64,000 nt of DNA from Strigamia acuminata (taxonomy: Eukaryota; Arthropoda; Chilopoda; Geophilomorpha; Linotaeniidae): positions 5,146,001-5,210,000 of the forward strand of contig OX442319.1 of the NCBI GenBank assembly GCA_949358305.1, written 5' to 3'. The notes under the pieces were generated by a model. The model was not told the DNA's origin. It was given only the letters and a program-made list of their open reading frames with translations, and ran no database searches. Both the position numbers and the translations under genes were made by a program. This document shows, piece by piece, positions 10,192 through 20,376 of this stretch. Numbering within the stretch: position 1 is the first letter of the stretch; every line of letters begins with the position of its first letter.

Positions 10192-13032
10192 TCACGCCAG
10201 TGGCCAACCTCCCTTTTTGTTCCTCGACCGCTTCCTCGCCTGAAACGTCGGTGCGAACTCACTTTTCACCAAACAAACCGTAGCGCTGTGCAGCTTATTA
10301 ACAAAATCCGGAACACCTGCCAAACAAACGTTACCGTGAGCAATTTCTAAATTTAATTCCTCCCTGATTTACAACCTGATGTCGTCATCCAAGAGTACGC
10401 CGGGCCAGGAAATGCCGCTTGTGGGTCGTCGAAGTACGTCAAAACGTAGTCAAAACCGTTCTATCAATATAAATCGACAAACGGCGTTTAGTTTTTGACT
10501 TTGAATGCACTTAATAATGAGATCAAATTATTGACATCCCCAAATTAATTGAAAAATCCCCCAAATCTATTTAATTGCACACCAATTATTCACACACTAT
10601 TTTTATTTATTTGACCCCCCATTTGTAGTTAACAACCCCCCAAAACATTTATTTCCACACAAGGCGCATTCGAAAAGTAATTTGCACTAAACGACCAGTG
10701 CAACTGGTAGTGTAAATGTCAAGTTAAACGACCCAATTTTCGAGTTTCAAAATAAATTTCTGTGTAAAATTCAGTGTAAATTCAAGTGTAAATATTAAAT
10801 TAGTCCAAATAATAACCATAGTCATTATTGTTGTTGTTTATTCTAAAAAAACAGGAGATTATAAAAACATGATTATAAAATGTAAATTTATTTTAATTAT
10901 TTTAATTATTAATATTTATTTAAGAACGGGAATCGGCTGAACATCCGCTTCAATCGCACAAACGCGGCCGAACGTCGGCCGCATTCGATTGTACAAATGC
11001 GGCCGAACGTCGGCCGCATTCGATCGTACAAATGCGGTCGAACATCGGCCACATTCGATCGCAAGAATGCGGCTAATACCTGCTACAAAATTGTTCTTGC
11101 GATCGACATCGTTCCAACCGATCTAACGAAAATCCAAGATGGCTGCCAGCAAGACCCGATTTGAACGAGAAAACTCGTTGCACGGAGATTTTAAACGTAA
11201 ACGTGGCGTACAGGCCGTTTCCGTTTAACCAGTTTGCACGACATTTACACGAATTAATTCGTGTAAATGTCGTGTGAAAACGAGTGTAAACACGTTTACA
11301 CTCGTTTTAATGACTTTTCGAATGCGCCTACTGTTTATTTTAACACTCTTTTCCTGTGGTTTTATGTGTGCAATTAAATATCTTAGGTGTTTTTATAATT
11401 ATAAATAGGGGGTCAATAAATACAACCCCTTAATAATGTTGTTATTACTTTATCGAAATGTTCGTGCGGCCGCACACACAACTGAGACCGATATTTGTGA
11501 ACTCGTACGTAAGTTTTGTCCACAGGAACGTCCGGATGATTAATCGCTTTGGAGACGGTTATCATTAAATTGTTCTGCTCGTCGATCTGAAAGATGAAAA
11601 ATTTGGTTTTAAGAAATGGAAACTTCCCGTTGTGAAATCGCTGTACCATAAACCGCCTGACGTAGACGTAATCACGACTGTACATTGGATACTGTAATGA
11701 TTAAAATTTGGTTAGCGTTCAAATAACTTGCGGAATGTCGACAACTCACGGGATAATGAGTAACCCAGTGAATAACCTCCGACTCGCCGGCCGTGTTGTG
11801 CTTGTATTTGTCGATCACGTCCAGTTTGATCACCAGCTGATCCCATTTTTTCCGGTAAATTGTGTCGACTTGTACGCGGAAAAACGCTCTCGCTGGAATA
11901 TCGTAAAACGTGCCGAAAACTGGAAGAAAAATGAGAAAAATTATAAAAATTATAAAAAATAGAAATAAATAATTTTGGAAAGTAAATAAAAATTTAAAAA
12001 TGATAACCTTTATATTCATACAAATAAGAATTGTCGACCGGTTTACGCCACACTTTTAAATGTTCGTTATTTATCACGAATTCCCATTGACCCTCTTCTT
12101 GGCACACCGCCGTCGTCAGCCGAGAATTCGAAGAAAACTTTTGAGTACCAAGTAAACGGTCAACTGTCTCCAAATCACATGCGCATCTGCAAAAAAACAC
12201 AAAAATGTCACAAAAATATCACAAAAATCACAAAAATATCGCAAAAATTCACTAAAAACACAAAAAAATCGCAAAAATTCACTAAAAACACAAAAAAATC
12301 ACAAAAAAATCGCAAAAATTCACTAAAAACACAAAAAAATCGCAAAAATTCACTAAAAACACAAAAAAATCACAAAAATTCACTAAAAACACAAAAAAAT
12401 CACAAAAAAATCACAAAAATCACAAAAATATCGCAAAAATTCACTAAAAAAATCTAAAAAATTACAAATCTGCTTTTAAAATACCACAAAACATTGAAAA
12501 ATATTCAAAAACACTAAAAAATATTCACAAAATTACAAAATAGTTAGAAAAATCATAAACAAACGACACAAAATTAAAACAATTATTTTAAAAATCTGAA
12601 AATGTACTAAAACCTTGACATTTCGTCGTCCGTTACGTTATCTTTCTCCCAGTTGAACAGTGCCGAGCCTAATAATAGCCCGAAAGGCCGTTGCTTCGTG
12701 GCGAGTCGCCGACTTAATTTAGAGACCATCGCTCGTATGGTTTTATCCGAATACAGTTGACTATACAGCACCCATATTTGGTAGGCACGACGCAGGCGCT
12801 GGGCGACGACGAACTCGCATTGTTCTGACAGATGCCTCTGTAGTATTCGCAGGTTTTTGAACAGCCAGTTGTGGATGTGCGAATATCGTGTCGGGAACTT
12901 ATTGGCGATGCTGGCTGAATGTCGTGCTGTGTTCCACGGTGCAATTCGTGTTGCGAACGTTTTCGTTGAGTTTTGGCTGCCGCTGGAGGTTGTCGCGCAG
13001 TGACGAAGGTTTGAAATGATTCCTCGGATCAT
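10192..13032 (-). CDS. STARD7: StAR-related lipid transfer protein 7 (START domain)
   Basis: Seven exons read on the minus strand: 13032-12614, 12186-12008, 11919-11750, 11691-11647, 11586-11449, 10460-10376 and 10316-10192. All introns are GT-AG and the frame is exact. Exon 1 encodes a basic, mitochondrion-type N-terminus (MIRGIISNLRHC...). The START domain follows, with segments typical of STARD7: VWRKPVDNSYLYEYK, FFRVQVDTIYRKKWDQLVIK, HWVTHYPYPMYSRDYVYVRR, and the C-terminal SWMTTSGVPDFVNKLHSAT. STARD7 proteins carry phosphatidylcholine to mitochondria; that role is taken from the family. Intron 5 (about 1 kb) contains a 666-bp transposon, and intron 1 contains an A-rich tandem repeat (CAAAAATTCACTAAAAACA). 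Confidence 0.93.
10663..11328. mobile_element. DNA transposon with GGCGCATTCGAAAAGT ends in a STARD7 intron
   Basis: The inverted ends GGCGCATTCGAAAAGTNATT are at both sides. No target duplication is clear. The interior holds about four copies of a GC-rich word of about 36-38 bp (GCGGCCGAACGTCGGCCGCA) at 10957-11075, unlike the AT-rich surroundings, plus a short inverted CGTGTAAA/TTTACACG region near the right end. There is no transposase. Confidence 0.7.
12187..12613. repeat. A-rich tandem repeat in STARD7 intron 1
   Basis: Irregular repeats of CACAAAAAAATCGCAAAAATT and ACTAAAAA units fill the intron between about 12195 and 12455. The 92-codon Lys/Asn-rich frame across it is an artefact of the repeat. 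Confidence 0.8.
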
Positions 13033-13189
13033 GGTTTGTAATTTGTAGACTGACTAGAGGTTTGAGACTACACCTCGTTCGCATGTGCTTCTAATTCCCC
13101 GATCGGCTTGCTAGGCACTCACAATCGCCGCCATCATTAGTCGGCGCAGGCGCTGTCAGCCACGAGGTATGCTCCGCAGAAACGAAGAA

Positions 13190-13525
13190 ACGTGATTTTT
13201 AAAAATGATGTAAAAATGAAATAAATTTTCTTTTTATTTTGGTTCGTTTTTCTTGATATTTTTTTTAAATTTTTAGCAGCTATTTAATACTGTGCGGCTT
13301 TCTGCCTCCTGAGTCCTGTCCGCCATCTTAGTTCTGTTTGTTTACATGAGGTACTTTTTTTTAAAAAATGATGTAACTGTTTGAAAAAAATGAAATAAAT
13401 TTTCTTTTTATTTTGGTTCGTCTTTCTTGATATTTTTGAAATTTTTAGCAGCTATTTAATACTGTGCGGTTTTCTGCCTCCTGTCCGCCATCTTACTTCT
13501 GTTTGTTTACTTAAGGTACTTTACA
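13190..13525. repeat. tandem duplication of about 160 bp at a gene 3' end
   Basis: Two adjacent copies (about 13195-13362 and 13365-13525) share TTTTCTTTTTATTTTGGTTC, AGCAGCTATTTAATACTGTG and TCTGTTTGTTTAC...GGTAC. The right copy includes the stop codon of the minus-strand gene at 13511. The left copy therefore duplicates its 3' tail. Confidence 0.8.
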
Positions 13526-14626
13526 AATGGTTGTCAAAAGATTCAATTTAGTCTTCCGTTCGATCGGAGAATTTGTCACCAAATCCATCAAAAGGTGTTT
13601 AGCCGCAACAACGTTGGCGCAGGTTTTCCAAGGAGTCACTTCAACCAATCTAGTGATCGACTCTTCAAGATACGCACCACTAAATTGTTTGCTCACGTGA
13701 TTGAGTGTCGGTGTCAAATACTCCACGAACACAAAATCAAACAAGAAAATGTCGTAAAGCCGCGCTCCGACTTCCGAAGACAAAACCTTATCGACTTGTT
13801 CTTCGTCGAACCGGGAGAGTAAAAAGCAGACGATGGATATTGAGCAACAATCGTCTACGCAATCATGGACTTCATCGTCCATTATTCCTTCGATCAATCT
13901 ATCAAAAGAACTTCTCGGCTCGAGAAGTTCATCGATTATATTGACTTTCGCGTGGTCTGTCATCAGTGTCCAGAAATACTCCACCGCTCTCGGATGTTTG
14001 TATTGCATGGCCGTCCAAAACATTTCGGATTTGGTGTTGTCGGTTATTCTTATTCGACTCTTAAATAAATGTTTTTTCCAGAAATTCCGCATTATGCTTT
14101 TGAAACAATCGTCGTTCAGATCAATTTCTTTGAAAAGTTGTATTAAATCGTTCGAATATTCGTCCCAGAGATGTCTCAATTGATCTCGCAAGCAAAACAC
14201 GCAAGAAATGTCGAATTTCTCTCTCAGTGTCAAATCGTGCGATTGCGAAAGAATTCTTGCCGATTGAGTGACGTCCAGTCGTCCATTTACCGTCCAGCGT
14301 GTGCAGTTTGTTGCGCATTTGAGCAATCGAGGCGTGAGCAAGTTAATCACGTCGTCAACTATTAAATAACCAAACCAATTCCGAAGTTCTCTTCCAACGT
14401 GTCCGATAAAACCGGAAAGGAAAAGTTTCAGATATTTCGGAATGGTCAAACCGTCCATCTGTTTGATCACATCAAGTTCTATTTGTGACCACTCGTGGAC
14501 CAACATGTGTCCTGTCAAGCTCCAGCCATTGTCGTAATAAATTTTTAGGTAACTTTTCCACAAATGAAGCGCAGTTTCGACAAACGCAATGTGCTGGAAG
14601 CTCGGGACGTCCAAAATGAATTTCAT
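13511..14626 (-). CDS. unrecognised intronless protein of about 370 residues
   Basis: A long single open frame on the minus strand. The first ATG in frame is at 14626 (MKFILDVPSFQ...). The frame stays open about 17 codons further up without an ATG, so an upstream exon cannot be excluded. The protein is hydrophilic with regular aromatic and hydrophobic spacing (WFGYLIVDDVINLLTPRLLK, FDEEQVDKVLSSEVGARLYD), suggesting an all-helical repeat-like fold. There is no signal peptide or membrane segment. I cannot name a family. It sits between STARD7 and a BTB gene, all on the same strand, with no sign of an operon. Confidence 0.7.
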   Translation of the reverse strand: MKFILDVPSFQHIAFVETALHLWKSYLKIYYDNGWSLTGHMLVHEWSQIELDVIKQMDGLTIPKYLKLFLSGFIGHVGRELRNWFGYLIVDDVINLLTPRLLKCATNCTRWTVNGRLDVTQSARILSQSHDLTLREKFDISCVFCLRDQLRHLWDEYSNDLIQLFKEIDLNDDCFKSIMRNFWKKHLFKSRIRITDNTKSEMFWTAMQYKHPRAVEYFWTLMTDHAKVNIIDELLEPRSSFDRLIEGIMDDEVHDCVDDCCSISIVCFLLSRFDEEQVDKVLSSEVGARLYDIFLFDFVFVEYLTPTLNHVSKQFSGAYLEESITRLVEVTPWKTCANVVAAKHLLMDLVTNSPIERKTKLNLLTTICKVP

Positions 14627-14689
14627 GATGACAGTTGGCAAAAGTATCGATAATTTGTGTGGGAAAATATCGGCCACAAAACAAATAAT

Positions 14690-15154
14690 TTATTGATCAA
14701 ATACAATAGTTTATATATTCGCCGATTGGACGTCGTATGGACATATTAGCTCCTTACGTCGTAATGACGTGCGCAATGATTTTTTAATAGGGGAATAAAT
14801 TTACACCATTACCACGAAATTTTGCAAAATGTATTTCCAATTGTATTATTTGTCAAATAATAAACTTAAATAAATATATTTAAAATAAATATCTATTTAT
14901 TAAATTTGGTATTTATAAGCTACGTACATTCATTTCAATGATGTTTTTTCTAGTACTTACCGGATAATGTTAAAAAATTATAAAAAAAATTATAAAATAT
15001 TTTGCTATTGTAATAATCGAAATATACAAATTATAAAAAAATATATATAAATAAAAAAAATAAAAAATAAACAGTCTACTTTAAAATTTTAAATATTTTT
15101 TTACCATTCCACCACAAAAAATAAAAAAATAAATAAAAACCAATTATAACAAAA
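14690..15154. other. intergenic, AT-rich
   Basis: No gene seen. Probably the promoter of the 13.5-14.6 kb gene and the 3' flank of the BTB gene; long runs of ATAAAA-type sequence occur at 14970-15150. Confidence 0.4.
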
Positions 15155-17439
15155 CTAACAAAAAGAAGCCATCATTGCAAAAATCAAACAAACTTTGGAC
15201 GGCTTGGGAATAATCCCTTCGTCGTGCGTCGGCGGTTTACGCGAAAACACCTTTTTCCAATAATTTGTACTCAAACACTTTTTAATATCCTTAATATCTC
15301 CTAACCGACACGTAAAAAACACAGTCTGCTCCCCGAACCGGTCTCCCCACGGGCCCCCGTGACAAAAATCCACCTTCAAACTCGCATCCGCGCTATTCGT
15401 GATCTCCAACTTGTAACACGTGTACTCCTTAAGAAACAGCGGCCCGTCCAAGCGATTAAACCCCGGCAAGTCCGAATAACGATTATCGTTCGCGGAAACG
15501 GCCCAACTCTTGAGCACGGTGCCGTCCAGCTCGCTCAACAACACGTTCACGTTGGCCGCCTTGGAAAACCACACGTCGATGCTTTGCACAATGGCGTCGT
15601 TGGAATAGACAAAGCACGTCGTTTCCCAACTGATGGACCTGCAAATGTACATTGTGCTGAGTGACCAGAAGGTTTCGCGGGGACACGCGAGTAATTGGTT
15701 GTTCCAGGGCGCCGGAAGTGATATTTTGAGCGGGTAGGACTCGCGGAGCATGAGATCGATCTCTTCCGGGGTCAAAATGCCGCATTTTCCGGGTCCTTCC
15801 TTGAATTTGTCGCGGGACATGCGGAAAAAGCGGATGAGGAAGAGAACGTTGCCGAGGACTTTGCGCTGGAGTTGCGGGGTGGGGTTGAGACGTTTGCGGC
15901 GACATTCGGCTTTGGCCCAGGCGATGATGGAGTCGAAGAGGAGACGTTCGTCGACTTTGAGGGTGCCGCGTTGGATGATGCGGGAGAGGACGGAGTGTTC
16001 GAGGTGTTGGAAGTTGTGGTGGGTGAGGAGTTGGCAGGCGTTGTCGTCGAGGTAGGCGTAGGTTTTGATGATGAGTTGTTCGGAGGTGAGGTCGAGGCCA
16101 CGGCGATGGTAGTTCTCGAAGAGTTGCCAGAAAGTGTCGTTGGTGATTTCGTATTGGATCATTTCGTCGAGGCAGGAGTTTCGTAGGTCGGTCATGAAGT
16201 ATTTGTCGGCTACTTGAAGCATGTCGAGACATTCGGTCATTGAGGTGGCGTGAAAAGTGCCGTTGTGTAAAAATCTAATTAAATTAAATTGAATTAAATT
16301 AAATTAAATTAAATTAGTTTTAATTAAAGTTTTTAGAGTTGGGAAATTTTGAGGAAGTTTAGTTTGTAACGAGTTTGTAAGAATAAGAAATTTGGGAAAA
16401 ATTGTAAGAAATTTGGAAAGAATTTTAAAAAATTTAAGAAAAATTGTAAAAAAATTTAGGAAAAATTGTAAAAAAAATTAGGAAAAATTGTAAAAAAAAT
16501 TGAGAAAAAATTCTAATAAATTTGAGAAAAAATTCTAATAAATTTGAGAAAAAATTCTAAAAAATTTAGGAAAAATTGTAAAAAAAATTGAGAAAAAATT
16601 GTAAAAAATTTAGAAAAATTTCTGAAAAATTTGAGAAAAAATTCTAAAAGATTTCGGAAAAATTCCAAAAAAATTGAGAAAAAATTCTAAAAAATTTGAG
16701 AAAAAATTCTAAAAAATTTAGGAAAATTTGAGAAAAAATTTGAGAAAAAATTGTAAAAAATTTAGGAAAATTTCTAAAAAATTTGAGAAAAAATTGTAAA
16801 AAATTTAGGAAAAATTCTAAAAAAATTGAGAAAAAATTCTAAAAAATTTGAGAAAAAATTCTAAAAATTTTTTTAAAAAATTCTAAAATTTTTTTTAAAA
16901 AATTCTAAAAAATTTGAGAAAAAATTCTAAAACATTTGTAAGAACTTTTAAAAAAAATTTGGCAAAATTCTACGAAATATAAAATTTCAAACTTTTTCAT
17001 ATTTTTTTGTTTGGGGGCCCCTCATTCACTTGGGGACCCACCGCTGTGTGGAAAGCCCGCCCCACAAGGTCAACGATTTCAGCTGTTATGTCAAATTACT
17101 CATATTAAAACTCCAACGTTCATTATAAAATCTTTCAAAACCTTTATAATTTCTCCTAGTTGATGCTAAAATTACTCACAATAAAACATTTTTGAATGTG
17201 GGCGGTTTGATGTCCGTTATGAATATTTCTCCCGTTTCACTCTCCTTAAAATGGCCTTCAATCATCATTTTAGTGAAAACTGGACTTGCATCGCTCAGAA
17301 CAGATTTGAGAGCGGGTATTTTGACAGAATTCAGTTTATTTGGTCCAACGTAAACCAATAAATCGCTATCGTCTTGGCTTAAATAATTCTCGTCTTCTAG
17401 CGAAATTGTACAATTTGCATCAGCCATTGTACAATTCAA
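15155..17439 (-). CDS. BTB-BACK-PHR domain protein (BTBD-like)
   Basis: Two exons on the minus strand, 17439-17180 and 16274-15155, joined GT-AG in exact frame: 459 residues. Exon 1 carries the BTB N-terminus (DSDLLVYVGPNK, SPVFTKMMIEGHFKE), and the BTB ends across the junction (PTFKNVLLFLHNGTFHATS). A BACK domain follows (LQVADKYFMTDLRNSCL to WAKAECRR). The last about 170 residues look like a PHR jelly roll (VWFSKAANVNVLLSELDG, LDGPLFLKEYTCYKLEI). The order matches BTBD1/2/3/6-type substrate adaptors of Cullin-3 ligases; that role is inferred. A second Met four residues in (MADANC...) is an alternative start. The intron is almost wholly low-complexity. Confidence 0.85.
16275..17179. repeat. 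low-complexity AAAAATT/GAGAAAAAATT repeat in BTB gene intron
   Basis: About 600 bp (16380-16980) of irregular units such as GAGAAAAAATTCTAAAAAATTT. It is strand-asymmetric (A-rich on plus). Confidence 0.85.
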
Positions 17440-18148
17440 AAATAATAAAGAATGATAATAACTCCAAAATTTAGTTGCAAATTGTCCAGAAATTGACAGT
17501 TGATGATTTGGAAAAATTGCCTGTCATATTTAAATGGTAAAAAAAGTGCTAATGGTATTGCCTTGTTGCATCACAATCACAACACATTTCTTACTCCCAT
17601 TGTTACAAATGTTTCCAATTTCTAAAAACATCACTTATGCTTTTTCATTCCTGATATCTTGGTCATAGGTCACTGACCAGTGACCCATACTAGAAGTAAT
17701 GGACGATAAATGGGTGATAAAGTTTGTAAATGTGTATTCTTTTATTTCAAGTTTCTTTTTTAAATTAAAAATAAATAAATCATAGAAAAATAAACGTTTG
17801 TTTTTGTCGAATTTGACGTGTTTTTGACCAATAGCGCGCCCTGGTGACAGAATAGTTTAAAAATCGTCGTAATAGATCAGTTTACCTCGCGAAAAAAATT
17901 ATAGAAAATGTAAATAAACACGTAATTTACAAAACTAACTAAACCAATCGACCGGTATATATATATTTCTATATTTTGTCTTTTAAAAGCTTCACGCGTG
18001 ACATAATGCTGGCGATTGCAGCGCTTCCTAGTGCGTAAATTCAAAACATTTTATTCCCGCCGAATTGGGGCTAAAGTTCCATTCTTATTCAACCCATTAA
18101 TCAGCTGTGCGGAGTTGTCAATTAACCAATTTTCAAAAGCTTCTAGAT
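17440..18148. promoter_or_regulatory. head-to-head intergenic region
   Basis: It separates the start of the minus-strand BTB gene from the start of the plus-strand gene at 18149, so both promoters should lie here. I see no specific motif that I can defend. Confidence 0.45.
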
Positions 18149-19989
18149 ATGAAACCCGAGTGGTAAGAACACTTTAAAAAAAATTATCAACTGTTTCTAA
18201 GAAATGGCGTCGAATTTTTAGCTTCAATTTCTCCAGCAATTCACTTCCCCTCGATGATACCGAAATATTTAGCGACAACGATGACACAAATTTGCTTAGC
18301 ACAGATGAAGACAGTAATGACGGTCTGTTACAACTTAAAAACACAATTGTAACGACATAAACTTATTTTTTATTTCTTATTTTTTCAGATACTTTACACT
18401 TGGAACTAAGTGTTTTGTCTCAGAATTCTCAACGTGATCAAACTCCGTCTCCTGTTGTTCACAATGTGAAAAATGGGTTAAATTTGACCTATAGAGTTTC
18501 AAAAGACTTTAACTCGCAATTTTCAAGTCCGCACAACAAAAATTCACATCAGGAAGAGTTTATTTCGTCGCAGAACGAGATTCCTCTTGACGAGAGTGTA
18601 AATCTCGAGGAAACTACGAGATTTAACGAGAATAATCTACAGAACAACAGCGCCGAAGAGCAGAACTTGAGCAATTCGGATAAATCATCTTTAGATTTCG
18701 AAGAAATTAAAACCGACCGACCCAATAAGAAAATTGCGGTTGTTTGTGTTCTTGAAGAATTTTATTCACAAAATGGAGATAACGCTCAAAAGTTGAGTCT
18801 TCCTAAAGACAATTGTTCGCATTTGGATGAAATCAATGATGAATTTGAGCCGAATTTGAGTAATCACGACGACACTTCGCTCACGCGTGATGAAAGTTTT
18901 AGTACATCTGTAAATACGTCTGTAAATTGTATAAATGATGAAGAGACGACCGAAAATGACAAAGAACTCGCGGAAAAACCCGGTGATGGTGAAGAGACGA
19001 CCAAAAATGCGATTAGCGAAATTGAGCGCGAGTTAGAACAAAATGGCGAAGAACTCGTGGAAAAAAGTGGTGACCAAAAAGGGAAAAAAGGGCGAAATAA
19101 ACCAACTGCGAAGCTGAAAAGTATTGAGGTAACATCAAAGGTGAATTTCTTTAATTTGATTTATTTTTTTTTTTATTAAAATCAAATTTATTGTTTATTT
19201 TATTTAAATTTTAGTCTAAACACAGCTATAATACCAGATCCAGGATTAAAAAAATGGACGATAAACAAGTTGATAGTGACGGGACTGTGAATTCGGGAAT
19301 AACAGATGATTTGGTGAAATCTGTACAAAATGGAACTAAAAGTAAAGAAAGTTGATCGAAATAAATATCATAACCGTTCCGATGCATTGCAGTGAAGTGT
19401 TCGGTAGCGCTATGCAGTGAAGTGTTTTGTAGCGCTTTGCAGTGAAGTGTTTAGTAGTGCTTTGCAGTGAAGTGTTTTGTAGCGCTTCACTGCAGCGCTT
19501 CTTTAGTTAATTTAAGAGTAATTTAAACGTGCTGTATGTTTATTAAGTAGTGAATTGTTTGTCTCAGTCCATGACTTGGATTTAAATGCTTGGTTTGTTA
19601 TTTCAGAAAAAAAGGCTGAAGAGTTAGAAGTAAAAATTAACGTGATCAAGCTACCAACACAGAAAAAAGGAGGAAAATATGAAACGCCAAAGAAAGATTT
19701 AAAAAATGTAGAAATTAACGTGATCAAGCTTCCAATACAAAAAAAAGGAGGAAAATATGAAACGCCAAAGAAAGATTTAAAAAATGTAGAAATTAACCTG
19801 ATCAAGCTTCCAATACAGAAAAAAGAAGGAAAATTAGAAACGCTAAAGAAAGATTTAAAAAATGTAGAAATTTAAAATTAGGTTATTTGTTGTGACGATG
19901 TTTTATAATTTTATTTTTGTGACTAGGATGAAAATATTCCGGTAAGGCGAAGTGAGAGGATAAGAAATAAATCTACTCCGAGGAAGTGA
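18149..19989 (+). CDS. charged, low-complexity protein with three 26-residue repeats, likely nuclear
   Basis: Six exons: 18149-18162, 18222-18322, 18389-19140, 19215-19341, 19607-19863 and 19927-19989, all GT-AG with exact frame, 437 residues. The N-terminal two thirds is acidic and Ser/Asn-rich (DDTEIFSDNDDTNLLSTDED). The C-terminal third is basic. Exon 5 encodes three tandem 26-residue repeats around INVIKLPTQKKGGKYETPKK. The last exon ends PVRRSERIRNKSTPRK, and exon 4 has HSYNTRSRIKK, both NLS-like. Exon 3 could instead end at GAG|GTAACA (19128). Chromatin or nuclear scaffolding is only a guess; no family is recognised. Confidence 0.65.
19372..19502. repeat. 26-bp tandem repeat with inverted end, intronic
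   Basis: Four units of TGCAGTGAAGTGTTTTGTAG plus CGCTT, ending in an inverted half unit (GCGCTTCACTGCAGCGCTTC). It lies in intron 4 of the charged-protein gene. Confidence 0.8.
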
Positions 19990-20376
19990 AAATGAATTTG
20001 GCTTTGCTGCAGTTCCGATCTGGTATTTGATACAGAAGATGAATTGTTCTATAGAATTTTATGAATGTCTAATTTTGCGTAATTGGCATTTATACTTTTT
20101 CACTTTAATTTTGTAAATTCGCTCGATAAAAATCTACTTTAATTTTATTTATCTAAACTCAAAAGTTTATTATACAAAACAAAAACAAAACAAAAATATT
20201 CCTAAAAATCGATTTTCGCCATCTGTTGGCGAAATTGTTGCAGATTTAAGGTATTGTTTATATTTCACATTAAATTTTTATTTTACTCGAGTTCGTACCG
20301 GTTTATTGAATTTTTGTAATTTTTTTAAAAAGAAATTGTTCAGAGTTGTTTTATTTCTCGTTTCCGATACATCAAA

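Noticed and set aside
15483-16232. 249-codon Pro/Arg/His-rich frame on minus
   Set aside because: It is a shifted frame of the BTB-BACK-PHR exon and its composition is that of an out-of-frame shadow.
16380-16980. Possible centromere-like satellite
   Set aside because: Units are irregular and short and the block is confined to one intron; low-complexity expansion is sufficient.
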